In this document: positions 1 to 7,384 of the stretch, in pieces
Numbering within the stretch: position 1 is the first letter of the stretch
Layout of the letters: every line of letters starts with the position of its first letter
Assembly (NCBI GenBank): GCA_964641395.1
Contig: CAZXKQ010000033.1
Span: 1-16,188, forward strand
Direction of reading: 5' to 3'
Origin: CANQBR01 sp964641395
GTDB taxonomy: Bacteria > Bacillota > Negativicutes > Acidaminococcales > Acidaminococcaceae
DNA: 16,188 nucleotides
The notes under the pieces: generated by a model
What the model saw: the letters and a program-made list of their open reading frames with translations, nothing else
What the model was told of the DNA's origin: nothing
Database searches by the model: none
Program-made: the position numbers and the translations under genes

Positions 1-11
1 GGTAAAAACAG

Positions 12-42
12 GGCGGGGGGAGTTTCCTCCCGTCTCTTTCTT
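12..42 (+). terminator. Probable rho-independent terminator of an upstream gene
   Basis: Positions 12-20 can pair with 26-34 (9 bp including G-U pairs) around the loop at 21-25. The stem is followed by the pyrimidine-rich, T-biased stretch TCTTTCTT at 35-42. It sits at the very left edge and would end a + strand transcript whose gene lies outside the window. The stem is GC-rich and compact, but the T tract is interrupted by C, so efficiency is uncertain. Confidence 0.55.
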
Positions 43-52
43 GTGGTATAAT
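23..52 (+). promoter_or_regulatory. Extended -10 promoter upstream of cdaA
   Basis: A perfect TATAAT lies at 47-52, preceded by TGG at 44-46, which gives the TGn extended -10 motif. The best -35 candidates (TTTCCT at 23-28 or TTCCTC at 24-29) are weak and lie inside the preceding terminator stem, as is common when the extended -10 compensates. Transcription would start near 59 and leave a leader of roughly 80 nt before the TTG start at 139. That leader contains the palindrome GTGCGCAC at 67-74 and a possible CCCC/GGGG pairing (80-83 with 103-106). It is too short for a known c-di-AMP riboswitch. Confidence 0.65.
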
Positions 53-138
53 TAAGATGTTTAAGTGTGCGCACTAGCTCCCCTAGGCCGGCTGGACCGA
101 CCGGGGCTCTTACTACGGTATAAGCAGGTGGTGGTATC

Positions 139-975
139 TTGTTAGTATCCTTACAGGGCCTGTGGGCTACCTTCAACGTGCGGGACGTGATCGACATCCT
201 GGTGGTGGCCTACTTCTTCTACCGCATCTACCTGATGCTGAAAAACACCAGGGCCGGCACCCTGACCAAGGGGGTGCTGCTCCTCTTCATCTTCACCGCC
301 ATCTGCAAACTGATGGACCTCCACGTAATCAGCTGGTTGCTGGACAAGTCTACCACCGTGCTGATGGTGGCCCTGCCCATCGTCTTCCAGCCGGAGCTGC
401 GGCGGGCCTTGGAGCGGATCGGCCGGTTGCCTATCTTCGGCAGCCGTACCAAGCTCACTGAGCCGGAACTGGAAGAGATGCTGGCCGGGGTGGCCGACGC
501 GGTGCGGGTCTTCAGCAAGGACAAGGTGGGAGCCCTCTTAGTCTTCGAGCGGGTGACCGGCCTGGAAGACCGGATCGAGACCGGCGTAGCCATAGACGGG
601 CTGGTTTCCAGCGGCCTTTTGCAGAACATCTTCGTTAAAGACACCCCCCTCCATGACGGGGCCGTAGTCATCCGGGGCAACAGGGTGATGGCGGCCTGCT
701 GCCTGCTCCCTCTGACAGAAAACCGCAACCTGAGCCAGGAGCTGGGCACCCGCCATCGGGCGGCCCTGGGGGTTTCGGAGCAGAGCGACGCCCTGATCCT
801 GGTGGTGAGCGAAGAGAACGGCACCATCAGCCTGGCCAGGAACGGAGAGCTGCTGCGCTTCCTGACGGTGGACGACGCCCGCCGCATCCTGCAGCAGGAC
901 CTGGAGTCCCACAACGAGGGCTTCTGGCGCCATTGGCGGGCTAGGTGGCAGCAAAGGCGGGAGGGCAGGTCATGA
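139..975 (+). CDS. cdaA: Diadenylate cyclase CdaA, membrane-bound c-di-AMP synthase
   Basis: This enzyme condenses two ATP into cyclic di-AMP, the second messenger that controls potassium and osmolyte uptake and cell-wall homeostasis in Bacillota. The 278-residue protein has three hydrophobic N-terminal segments (about 18-36, 43-60 and 65-82). A DisA_N catalytic domain follows, with the hallmark DGA motif at 173-175 (PLHDGAVVI) and RHR at 205-207 (GTRHRAALG). Length and layout match the family. The start is a TTG with AGGTGG about 8 nt upstream; no better in-frame start is seen and the N-terminus aligns with the usual CdaA beginning. Its stop overlaps the cdaR start (ATGA), which implies translational coupling with its regulator. 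The Arg/Trp-rich C-terminal tail is of unknown meaning. Confidence 0.96.
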   Translation: MLVSLQGLWATFNVRDVIDILVVAYFFYRIYLMLKNTRAGTLTKGVLLLFIFTAICKLMDLHVISWLLDKSTTVLMVALPIVFQPELRRALERIGRLPIFGSRTKLTEPELEEMLAGVADAVRVFSKDKVGALLVFERVTGLEDRIETGVAIDGLVSSGLLQNIFVKDTPLHDGAVVIRGNRVMAACCLLPLTENRNLSQELGTRHRAALGVSEQSDALILVVSEENGTISLARNGELLRFLTVDDARRILQQDLESHNEGFWRHWRARWQQRREGRS

Positions 976-1922
976 ACATCCTAGGCTTTTTGCAAAAAAT
1001 AGTGGCCAAGCTGTTTAACCGGGACAATCTAGGGGCCCGGCTCATCTGCCTCTGCCTGGCGGTGGGCTTTTGGATCTACGTGATGACGGAGCAGAACCCT
1101 ATCGCTGAGCGCAGCCTGGAGGCTAGGCTGCTGCAGGTGAACCTGGCCAGCGACATGATGGTGTACAACGTGCCGGACAAGGTGGAGGTGCGGGTGCGGG
1201 GCAACCGGGCCCGGCTGAACGACGGGGTAGAGACCCACCTGAACGTCTTCATCGACCTGAAGGGGGTAGAAAGCGGCCGCCAGACCCTGCCGGTGCGGGC
1301 CATCTACGACGAGGGAGAAGTGGTGGCGGTGAAGCCGGACCGGGTCACCGTCTACCTGGATACAGTGAGCCAGAAGACCATGCCTTTAGAGGTGCGCCAG
1401 ACAGGCAAGGCGGAGATGGACTACGCCTTGAGCAGCGTGAAGCTCACCCCCCAAGAGGTGATGGTCCAGGGCCCCACCCATAGGATAGACCAGGTGGAGA
1501 AGGTGGTGGCCACCGTAGACGTAACGGAGCGCTTAGGCAGCTTTGCCGCGGAAAGCAAGCTGCTGGCCCTAGGGGAAGACGGGCAGGAGGTGCCTAGCGC
1601 CAAGGTCCTGCCGGCTAAGGCCATGGTGGAGGGGACCATGGTGAGGCAGCTCCTGACTGTGGATCTGCCGGTAGAGCTGGTTACCAGCGGCCACCTGCAA
1701 AGGGGGCTGCGGCTGGTCAGTGCCGAGACAACCCCGGCCACGGTGCGGCTTACCGCACCGCCTTCGGTGTTGAACGAGCTGACGTCGGTCAAGACTATGC
1801 CCCTGGACATCTCCCGCCTCACCGTGAGCATGAGCCCCGCCGTAGATCTGGACCTGCCGGCCAAGGCCATCTGCCGCACTAAGCTGGTGCAGGTGCACCT
1901 AGTTGTAGAGAGAAGCAATTGA
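972..1922 (+). CDS. cdaR: CdaR, YbbR-domain regulator of CdaA
   Basis: CdaR proteins are membrane-anchored, mostly extracytoplasmic partners that modulate CdaA activity. This 316-residue protein has a short cytoplasmic N-terminus and one hydrophobic anchor at about 22-38 (ending GFWIYVM). It then has three tandem YbbR-like beta repeats, roughly residues 38-125, 126-215 and 218-316. I chose the ATG at 972, which overlaps the cdaA stop at 973-975 and has a GGGAGGGCAGG stretch just upstream, over the in-frame GTG at 945, which lies inside cdaA and lacks a convincing site. The count of YbbR repeats varies between lineages, so three is not unusual. It has no catalytic motif, as expected for the family. 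Confidence 0.9.
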   Translation: MNILGFLQKIVAKLFNRDNLGARLICLCLAVGFWIYVMTEQNPIAERSLEARLLQVNLASDMMVYNVPDKVEVRVRGNRARLNDGVETHLNVFIDLKGVESGRQTLPVRAIYDEGEVVAVKPDRVTVYLDTVSQKTMPLEVRQTGKAEMDYALSSVKLTPQEVMVQGPTHRIDQVEKVVATVDVTERLGSFAAESKLLALGEDGQEVPSAKVLPAKAMVEGTMVRQLLTVDLPVELVTSGHLQRGLRLVSAETTPATVRLTAPPSVLNELTSVKTMPLDISRLTVSMSPAVDLDLPAKAICRTKLVQVHLVVERSN

Positions 1923-3520
1923 TGAAGCTGAAGATAAGCAATGTGAAGCTGGACCTGCGCCAACCCCAGGACTTGCAGCAGGCGGTAGCGAAGAAGCTGC
2001 GGCTCCGCCCTGGGGAGGTAGTGGTGGAGGCGGTGCTCCGCCGGGCCGTAGACGCCCGCAAGAAGGAGGCTGTCTGCCTCAACTACCAGGTGTTAGTCCG
2101 GCTGGAGGTGAGCAAGGGCTACGGCCGACGGCTGCTGGAGCAGAGGGACGTGGCCCCCTACCAGGAGCCCCAGGAGGAGCCCCTGGGGCTAGGCAGCGCT
2201 CCCCTGGCCGGTCCGGTGGTGGTCATCGGCTCCGGTCCTGCCGGGCTGCTGGCCGCCTTAGAGCTGGCCAAGTACGGCTACGCCCCCCTGGTCTTAGAGC
2301 GGGGCCAGGCCCTGGCCCAGCGGGTGAAGGCGGTGGAGGGCTTCTGGGCCCGGGGGCAGCTAGACCCAGAGAGCAACGCCCAGTTCGGCGCCGGCGGGGC
2401 AGGCACCTTTAGCGACGGCAAGCTCACTACCCGGGTGGATCATCCCGCCCTGGCAGCCATCGCCCGCAGCCTGGTGGCGGCAGGGGCCCCTGAGGCCATC
2501 CTTACGGAGCACAGGCCCCACATCGGCACAGATAAGCTGCGGCTGGTGGTGGGAGGCCTCATCCGCCAGATCAAGGCCCTAGGGGGGCGGCTCAGCTATC
2601 AGACCAAGGTGGCGGACTTCCTCATCGCCGACGGCCGGCTCCAGGCCCTGGTACTGGCCTCGGGGGAGCGGCTGCCGGTAGGGGCGGTGCTGCTGGCCTG
2701 CGGCCACAGCGCCAGGGACACCTACGCCGCCCTGGCCGCCCGGCAGGTGGCTATGGAGGCCAAGCCCTTCGCCGTAGGCCTCCGCATCGAGCACCCCCAG
2801 GAGCTGATCGACCGGGCCCAGTACGGCAGCTTCGCCGGCCATCCCCTGCTGGAGCCGGCAGACTACGCCCTGGTTCACCACGGCAGCGGCGGCCGCAGCT
2901 GTTACAGCTTCTGCATGTGCCCAGGGGGCCAGGTGATAGCCGCCGCCTCGGAAGAGGCGGGGGTGGTGGTCAACGGGATGAGCAACTACCAGCGGACCAG
3001 CGGGGTGGCCAACAGCGCCCTAGTGGTGAATGTGGCGGTGGCAGACCTGCCTGCCGGGCCCTTAGGGGGAGCGGCCTTCCAGCGTCACTACGAGCAGGCC
3101 GCCTTCCGGCTGGGGGGAGGGGGCTACCGGGCCCCGGCCCAGAACCTGGCCAGCTTCCTGGCAGGGACGGCGCCCTCTTTGGCGGCCGCCGTGCCTGGCA
3201 GTTACCGGCCTGGCCTGGAGGCAGCCCCTTTAACAGAGGCCCTGCCCCCCTACGTCATAGCCGGCATCCGGGAGGCGCTAGGGGCCTTTGGCCAGAAACT
3301 GGCAGGCTTCGCCGACGGGGGAGCCCTGCTGACCGGGGTGGAGACCCGGACCTCGGCACCGTTGCGGCTGCTGCGGGGCCGGGACTATGTGAGTTTGAAC
3401 TGCGACCTGCTCTATCCCTGCGGGGAGGGGGCGGGCTATGCTGGGGGCATCATGTCTGCCGCCTTGGACGGCTACCAGGCCGCCAGGGCCGTGCTGACCC
3501 GCTTTGCCAGGCCCAGTTGA
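1922..3520 (+). CDS. FAD-dependent dehydrogenase of the COG2509 type, function unknown
   Basis: The 532-residue protein starts with a ~95-residue domain lacking a nucleotide-binding motif. A Rossmann FAD-binding site follows (VVVIGSGPAG, glycines at 103, 105 and 108) with an acidic residue (E127) at the end of the second strand. A glycine-rich family stretch near residue 160 reads FGAGGAGTFSDGKLT, and the C-terminal FAD-contacting segment reads YPCGEGAGYAGGI. These are features of the uncharacterised FAD-dependent dehydrogenases of COG2509; the substrate is not known. The ATG at 1922 shares bases with the cdaR stop (TGATG) and follows AGAGAGAAG; the TTG one codon earlier is less likely. It lies between cdaR and glmM in a tight same-strand run, so it is probably co-transcribed with the c-di-AMP/glucosamine genes. 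No signal peptide or membrane segment is seen. Confidence 0.85.
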   Translation: MKLKISNVKLDLRQPQDLQQAVAKKLRLRPGEVVVEAVLRRAVDARKKEAVCLNYQVLVRLEVSKGYGRRLLEQRDVAPYQEPQEEPLGLGSAPLAGPVVVIGSGPAGLLAALELAKYGYAPLVLERGQALAQRVKAVEGFWARGQLDPESNAQFGAGGAGTFSDGKLTTRVDHPALAAIARSLVAAGAPEAILTEHRPHIGTDKLRLVVGGLIRQIKALGGRLSYQTKVADFLIADGRLQALVLASGERLPVGAVLLACGHSARDTYAALAARQVAMEAKPFAVGLRIEHPQELIDRAQYGSFAGHPLLEPADYALVHHGSGGRSCYSFCMCPGGQVIAAASEEAGVVVNGMSNYQRTSGVANSALVVNVAVADLPAGPLGGAAFQRHYEQAAFRLGGGGYRAPAQNLASFLAGTAPSLAAAVPGSYRPGLEAAPLTEALPPYVIAGIREALGAFGQKLAGFADGGALLTGVETRTSAPLRLLRGRDYVSLNCDLLYPCGEGAGYAGGIMSAALDGYQAARAVLTRFARPS

Positions 3521-3547
3521 GATTGGGACAGGGGGTTTAGGAAGGAT

Positions 3548-4891
3548 ATGGCTCGCTTATTCGGCACAGACGGAGTTAGAGGGGTGGCCAACGTGGAGCT
3601 GACCCCTAGCCTGGCCTTCAAGCTAGGCTATGCGGCGACCAAGTACTTTAGCAGGGAGGGGAGCGGTCCCCGGATCATCGTGGGCCGGGACACCAGGCGC
3701 AGCGGCCAGATGCTGGAAAGCGCCCTTGCGGCCGGCATCTGCTCCGCCGGCGGGGACGCCTATTTGCTAGGGGTGATGCCTACCCCGGCTGTGTCCTACC
3801 TGACTAATACGGTGCAGGCCAACGCCGGGGTGGTGATCAGCGCCTCCCACAATCCCTTCGAGGACAACGGCATCAAGTTTTTCTCCCACTCCGGCCACAA
3901 ACTGCCTGACGCAGTGGAGGACGAGATAGAGGGTATCGTGGCCCAGCCCATAGACTACAGCCATGCGGTCAGCGGCAGCAGCGTAGGCCAGATCTTCCAC
4001 GACACCAGCAACCTGGCCGGGGCCTATGTGAAGCACATCCTCAGCACCGCCAACACCAAGCTGAACGGGCTGAAGGTGGTGCTGGACTGCTCCAACGGCG
4101 CCAACAGCGAGATCGCCCCGGTGATACTGCGCCACCTGGGAGCGGAGGTGGTGACCATTTTTAACGAGCCTAACGGCAGCAACATCAACGACGGCTGCGG
4201 TTCCACCCACCTAGGGGCCCTGCGGCGGAAGGTGGTGGAGGTAGGGGCCCACGTGGGCATCGCTAACGATGGTGACGCCGACCGCTGCCTGGCGGTGGAC
4301 GAGAACGGCCAGGCCTTGGACGGAGACCAGATTATGCTGATCTGCGCCAAGGAGCTGCTGAAGCGGAAGCAGCTGGTGGACAAGATGCTGGTGGTGACGG
4401 TGATGAGCAACTTAGGCCTCCACAAGGCCATCCGGGCCCTAGGCGGCCAGACCTGCGTCACCAAGGTGGGGGATCGCTACGTGCTGGAAGAGATGACCCG
4501 CCACGGCTACTCCCTGGGGGGAGAGCAGAGCGGCCACATCATCTTCAGCCGCTTCGCCCAGACCGGGGACGGGATCCTCACCGCCGTCCAGCTCCTCTGC
4601 GCCATGGTGCGGAACAACCGGCCCCTGTCCGAGCTGGCGGGGGCCATGGAGAAGTTCCCCCAGGTTTTGATGAACGTGCGGGTGAAGAAGAAGGAGGGCT
4701 GGGAGGAGAACCCGGCCCTGGAAGAGGTTATCGACACCTATAAGAGAGAATTAGGCGAGGACGGCCGCATCTTGGTGCGGGCCTCAGGGACGGAGCCCCT
4801 GCTGCGGATCATGGCAGAGGGGCCGGACCAGGTACGCCTGGAGCAGATCGCCGCCGCCATCGGCGAGGTGGCTACCAGGGAGCTGCAGTAG
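3548..4891 (+). CDS. glmM: Phosphoglucosamine mutase GlmM
   Basis: GlmM converts glucosamine-6-phosphate to glucosamine-1-phosphate, the step before UDP-GlcNAc for peptidoglycan. The 447-residue length is typical. Visible motifs are the N-terminal FGTDGVRG, the phosphoserine loop SASHNP (Ser100), the metal-binding loop DGDADR (241-246), the sugar-binding GGEQSGH (324-330) and the phosphate-binding RASGTEP (411-417). All key residues are present. The ATG follows GGAAGG closely. It ends the cdaA-cdaR-COG2509 run. GlmM is known in other Bacillota to interact physically with CdaA and inhibit it, so linkage is functionally meaningful. A 27-nt gap from the preceding gene holds no terminator. Confidence 0.97.
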   Translation: MARLFGTDGVRGVANVELTPSLAFKLGYAATKYFSREGSGPRIIVGRDTRRSGQMLESALAAGICSAGGDAYLLGVMPTPAVSYLTNTVQANAGVVISASHNPFEDNGIKFFSHSGHKLPDAVEDEIEGIVAQPIDYSHAVSGSSVGQIFHDTSNLAGAYVKHILSTANTKLNGLKVVLDCSNGANSEIAPVILRHLGAEVVTIFNEPNGSNINDGCGSTHLGALRRKVVEVGAHVGIANDGDADRCLAVDENGQALDGDQIMLICAKELLKRKQLVDKMLVVTVMSNLGLHKAIRALGGQTCVTKVGDRYVLEEMTRHGYSLGGEQSGHIIFSRFAQTGDGILTAVQLLCAMVRNNRPLSELAGAMEKFPQVLMNVRVKKKEGWEENPALEEVIDTYKRELGEDGRILVRASGTEPLLRIMAEGPDQVRLEQIAAAIGEVATRELQ

Positions 4892-4933
4892 GCGGCAGGC
4901 CCAGACGTGGACGGCGGCAGGGAGGAGGTAGAG

Positions 4934-5614
4934 ATGGCCGGCAGACCCCTTACCGCCCTAGAGGGCACCTTGGTACTCTACTACTACCTGCTGAGCAGGG
5001 AGGGGAGGCTGACCCAGGAGGCAGCGGTCCGGCTCTGCGCCCGGGCCCTCCAGGCCCTGGCCAAGGCCTGCGGCCGCCAGGGCAGCCCTAACTGCCGCAA
5101 TACCGGGGTGCTCTACAGCCAGTTCGCCGCCCTGGCCAGCCTGGCCCAGGGGAGGCGGGACTGCTACCGCCCTCTGGGCCACTACCACGAGTTGCTGGCC
5201 CTGCGGCAGCAGGAGGCCTCCCTGTGGCAGGAGCTAGCGGCCGGCACCCTCCAGCTGTTGGAGGAGCGGGAGCTGCTGGATCTGGGTAGCGGCCTCCTCC
5301 CTCGGCAGCAGGCCTCCTTTCCCGCCTTGGCAGGCTGCCTGCTGCTCCACTTCTACCTGTCGGCCGCCGCCGGCCTCCTCCCCCAGGAAGAGGCGGCCGG
5401 CCAGTGCCTGGCCGCCCTGGCAGGGCTGCAGCCAGGCTACGGCGGGTGGCAGGGTGCGGCAGGGAGGGCGGCCTTGGCTAGGAGCTGGGCCTGCTTCGCC
5501 CAGGGGCGGGGGGCTTCCAGCCCCTGGACCAGCCTCCTCTACCTGCAGCGGACCTTCCCCCGGCTCTACTACAGTTATGCCGAGACCGCCCTGGAGCTGG
5601 CCGGGGGGGCCTAA
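4934..5614 (+). CDS. Unrecognised Cys- and Leu/Ala-rich cytoplasmic protein
   Basis: I do not recognise this 226-residue protein. It is rich in Leu, Ala, Gln and Gly and looks largely alpha-helical. It has no signal peptide or clear membrane segment. Seven cysteines occur (35, 46, 54, 77, 135, 158, 187), four of them between 35 and 77, together with histidines near 83-85 (GHYHE). Aromatic patches lie near both ends (YYYLL at 16-20; YLQRTF and LYYSY near 203-215). I chose the ATG at 4934 because GGAGGAGG lies about 6 nt upstream; an in-frame GTG at 4907 has no comparable site. It starts 42 nt after glmM with no terminator between, so it may be transcribed with that unit. Codon use resembles its neighbours, which argues for a real gene rather than a shadow. 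Confidence 0.7.
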   Translation: MAGRPLTALEGTLVLYYYLLSREGRLTQEAAVRLCARALQALAKACGRQGSPNCRNTGVLYSQFAALASLAQGRRDCYRPLGHYHELLALRQQEASLWQELAAGTLQLLEERELLDLGSGLLPRQQASFPALAGCLLLHFYLSAAAGLLPQEEAAGQCLAALAGLQPGYGGWQGAAGRAALARSWACFAQGRGASSPWTSLLYLQRTFPRLYYSYAETALELAGGA

Positions 5615-5620
5615 AAAAAC

Positions 5621-5649
5621 TTGTCCCCCTCTAGAAAATATGCTACAAT
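5621..5649 (+). promoter_or_regulatory. Sigma-A-type promoter for the acyl-CoA dehydrogenase gene
   Basis: TTGTCC at 5621-5626 (4 of 6 matches to TTGACA) and TACAAT at 5644-5649 (5 of 6 to TATAAT) are separated by exactly 17 bp. TG at 5641-5642 adds an extended -10. The surrounding A/T-rich stretch stands out from the GC-rich genome. Transcription would begin near 5656, about 47 nt before the ATG at 5703, with TAAGGAGG at 5690-5697 as ribosome binding site. No convincing terminator separates it from the preceding gene, so read-through is possible as well. Confidence 0.8.
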
Positions 5650-5702
5650 GAAAGGCAGTTAAAACCTTAGGCAGAATAGAAAGCAGCTGTAAGGAGGATA
5701 TT

Positions 5703-6842
5703 ATGGACTTCGCTCTCACTGAGGAACAAGTAGAATTACAGGAGCTGGTGCGGGACTTCGTGGCCAAGGAGGTCACCCCCTACGCCGCCCAGATGGACAG
5801 GGAGAATAAGATGCGGGAGGAGCTGGTGCCCCTGGCCGCCGACCTAGGCCTTTTGAACGTGATGGTGCCGGAAGAGTACGACGGCATGGGCCTGGACAGC
5901 GTTTCCATCGCCGCTATTTACGAGGAATTAGGCAAGGGCTGCGCCGGCGTGGCCACCTCCCTGGCCGCCAACAGCCTGGCCACCCTGCCGGTGATGCTGG
6001 CCGGTACGGAGGAGCAGAAGCAGAGGTGGGCCCAGGTGGTGAACAACGGCGGCCTGGCCGCCTTCGCCCTTACGGAGCCAGGAGCCGGCAGCGATGCTGG
6101 CGGCGTGGCTACCCGGGCGGTGAAGGACAAGGAGGCGGGCACCTACACCCTGAACGGCACCAAGATGTTCATCACTAACGGCGGCATCGCCGATATCTAC
6201 CTGATTATGGCCAACGTGCGCAAGAGCGGCGGCATCCGGGGCCTCACCTGCTTCATGGTGCCTAAGGGCGCCCCCGGCCTCTCCATAGGCAAGAAGGAGG
6301 ACAAGATGGGCATCCGTCCCTCCAACACCTGCGAATTGGTGCTCCAGGACGTGGTAGTGCCGGAGGCGGACCGGGTAGGCCGGGAGGGAGAGGGCTTCCG
6401 CATTGCCATGAAGACCCTGGACAGCGCCCGGCCCTTCGTAGGGGCCATCGCCGTAGGCATCGCCCAGGCCGCCCTGGACTGCGCCACTAAGTACGCCAAG
6501 GAGAGGCGGCAGTTCGACCAGCCCATCGCCAGCTTCCAGCTGGTGCAGGGGATGGTGGCCGATATGGCTATGAAGGTGGAGGCTGCCCGGCTGCTGGTCT
6601 ACAAGGCCTGCTGCCTGCGGGACGAGGGCAAGGACTTCGCCAAGGAAGCGGCCATGGCCAAGTGCTACGCTTCGGACGTAGCCATGGAGGTAACCACCGA
6701 CGCCATCCAGGTGATGGGGGGCTACGGCTACACCAAGGACTACCCGGTGGAGAAGATGATGCGGGATGCAAAGATCATGCAGATCTACGAAGGCACTAAC
6801 CAGATTCAACGCTTAGTCATCGCCAACAAGATACTCTACTAA
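5703..6842 (+). CDS. Short-chain acyl-CoA dehydrogenase (butyryl-CoA dehydrogenase-like)
   Basis: This FAD enzyme introduces a trans double bond between C2 and C3 of an acyl-CoA, or runs in reverse in butyrate formation, passing electrons to or from an electron-transferring flavoprotein. The 379-residue length is typical. It shows the N-terminal helical domain, the FAD/substrate motif FALTEPGAGSDAGG (121-134), KMFITNGGIADIY in the middle domain, and the C-terminal YEGTNQIQR with the catalytic-base glutamate expected at Glu363. Overall wording resembles butyryl-CoA dehydrogenases of anaerobic Bacillota, but chain-length preference cannot be read from sequence alone. It has its own promoter and a near-ideal TAAGGAGG site. 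No etfA, etfB, crotonase, hydroxyacyl-CoA dehydrogenase or thiolase gene lies nearby, so it is uncoupled from the usual bcd operon. Confidence 0.93.
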   Translation: MDFALTEEQVELQELVRDFVAKEVTPYAAQMDRENKMREELVPLAADLGLLNVMVPEEYDGMGLDSVSIAAIYEELGKGCAGVATSLAANSLATLPVMLAGTEEQKQRWAQVVNNGGLAAFALTEPGAGSDAGGVATRAVKDKEAGTYTLNGTKMFITNGGIADIYLIMANVRKSGGIRGLTCFMVPKGAPGLSIGKKEDKMGIRPSNTCELVLQDVVVPEADRVGREGEGFRIAMKTLDSARPFVGAIAVGIAQAALDCATKYAKERRQFDQPIASFQLVQGMVADMAMKVEAARLLVYKACCLRDEGKDFAKEAAMAKCYASDVAMEVTTDAIQVMGGYGYTKDYPVEKMMRDAKIMQIYEGTNQIQRLVIANKILY

Positions 6843-6854
6843 GAGGACAGTGCT

Positions 6855-6871
6855 AGTCCCCGCCCGGGGCT
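6855..6871 (+). other. Small GC-rich hairpin between acyl-CoA dehydrogenase and lspA
   Basis: CCCC at 6858-6861 pairs with GGGG at 6866-6869 around a GCCC loop. The flanking AG (6855-6856) can pair with CT (6870-6871) if T6857 bulges. No T tract follows, so it does not look like an intrinsic terminator. It may stabilise the 3' end of the upstream message or be chance in GC-rich DNA. Confidence 0.25.
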
Positions 6872-6922
6872 GCTGCGGCCTTGCCAGCGGTGGCCAGGGG
6901 CGGGGGATTTGTCTTTAAAGCT

Positions 6923-7384
6923 ATGGATATTCTTCTTCTCGCCCTGGCCGTCCTGGTGGCGGACCAGGCCAGCAAAGCTTACATCGTCAGCCGCTTCGCC
7001 CCGGGGGAGAGCCTCCCCGTCCTGAGGGACGTCTTCCACATCACCTATGTGGAGAATAGCGGGGCGGCCTTCGGCCTCCTGGCCGGCCAGCGCTGGCTCT
7101 TCTTAGCCGTGGCCCTCCTGTCCCTGGCCCTGCTGTGGCAGCAGCGCCGCCTCTTCCTGGAGGGGGATAGGTGGCGGCGCCTGGGGGCGGGCCTCTTTCT
7201 AGGAGGCGCCTTGGGCAACGTGCTGGACCGGCTGCGGCTGGGCCTGGTGATAGACTTTTTGGATCTGCGGTTCTGGCCGGTGTTCAACATCGCCGATACG
7301 GCTATCTGCCTAGGCATAGGAGCGATAATATGGAGCCTCTATCAGCAGGAATACAGGGAGAGGAAAGCGAAAAAGAACAGCTAG
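6923..7384 (+). CDS. lspA: Lipoprotein signal peptidase (signal peptidase II) LspA
   Basis: LspA is the inner-membrane aspartyl protease that removes signal peptides from diacylglyceryl-modified prolipoproteins. With the ATG at 6923 the protein has 153 residues and four hydrophobic segments. Asp14 (VADQ), Asn99 and Asp102 (GNVLDR) fall at exactly the positions known for the Bacillus subtilis enzyme, and FNIAD supplies Asn122 and Asp125. Asp102 and Asp125 are the expected catalytic dyad. That agreement favours 6923 over the in-frame TTG at 6881 or GTG at 6890, although the site before 6923 (only AAAG) is weak. The VENSGAAFG motif near 43-51 is also typical. Its 3' end probably overlaps rluD. 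Confidence 0.94.
   Translation: MDILLLALAVLVADQASKAYIVSRFAPGESLPVLRDVFHITYVENSGAAFGLLAGQRWLFLAVALLSLALLWQQRRLFLEGDRWRRLGAGLFLGGALGNVLDRLRLGLVIDFLDLRFWPVFNIADTAICLGIGAIIWSLYQQEYRERKAKKNS

Noticed and set aside
59..138. c-di-AMP riboswitch upstream of cdaA
   Set aside because: The leader is too short and lacks the conserved core of the ydaO class.
228..914. Open - strand frame inside cdaA
   Set aside because: The opposite strand holds a complete, motif-confirmed CdaA; the frame has no supporting start site or motif.
2917..3540. Second + strand open frame inside the COG2509 gene
   Set aside because: Gly/Arg/Pro-rich out-of-frame reading of GC-rich codons, with no ribosome binding site.
5601..5630. 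Terminator formed by GGGGG and CCCCC around the end of the 226-residue protein gene
   Set aside because: The stem would be only 5 bp with a loop of about 15 nt, no T tract follows, and it overlaps the -35 of a good promoter.
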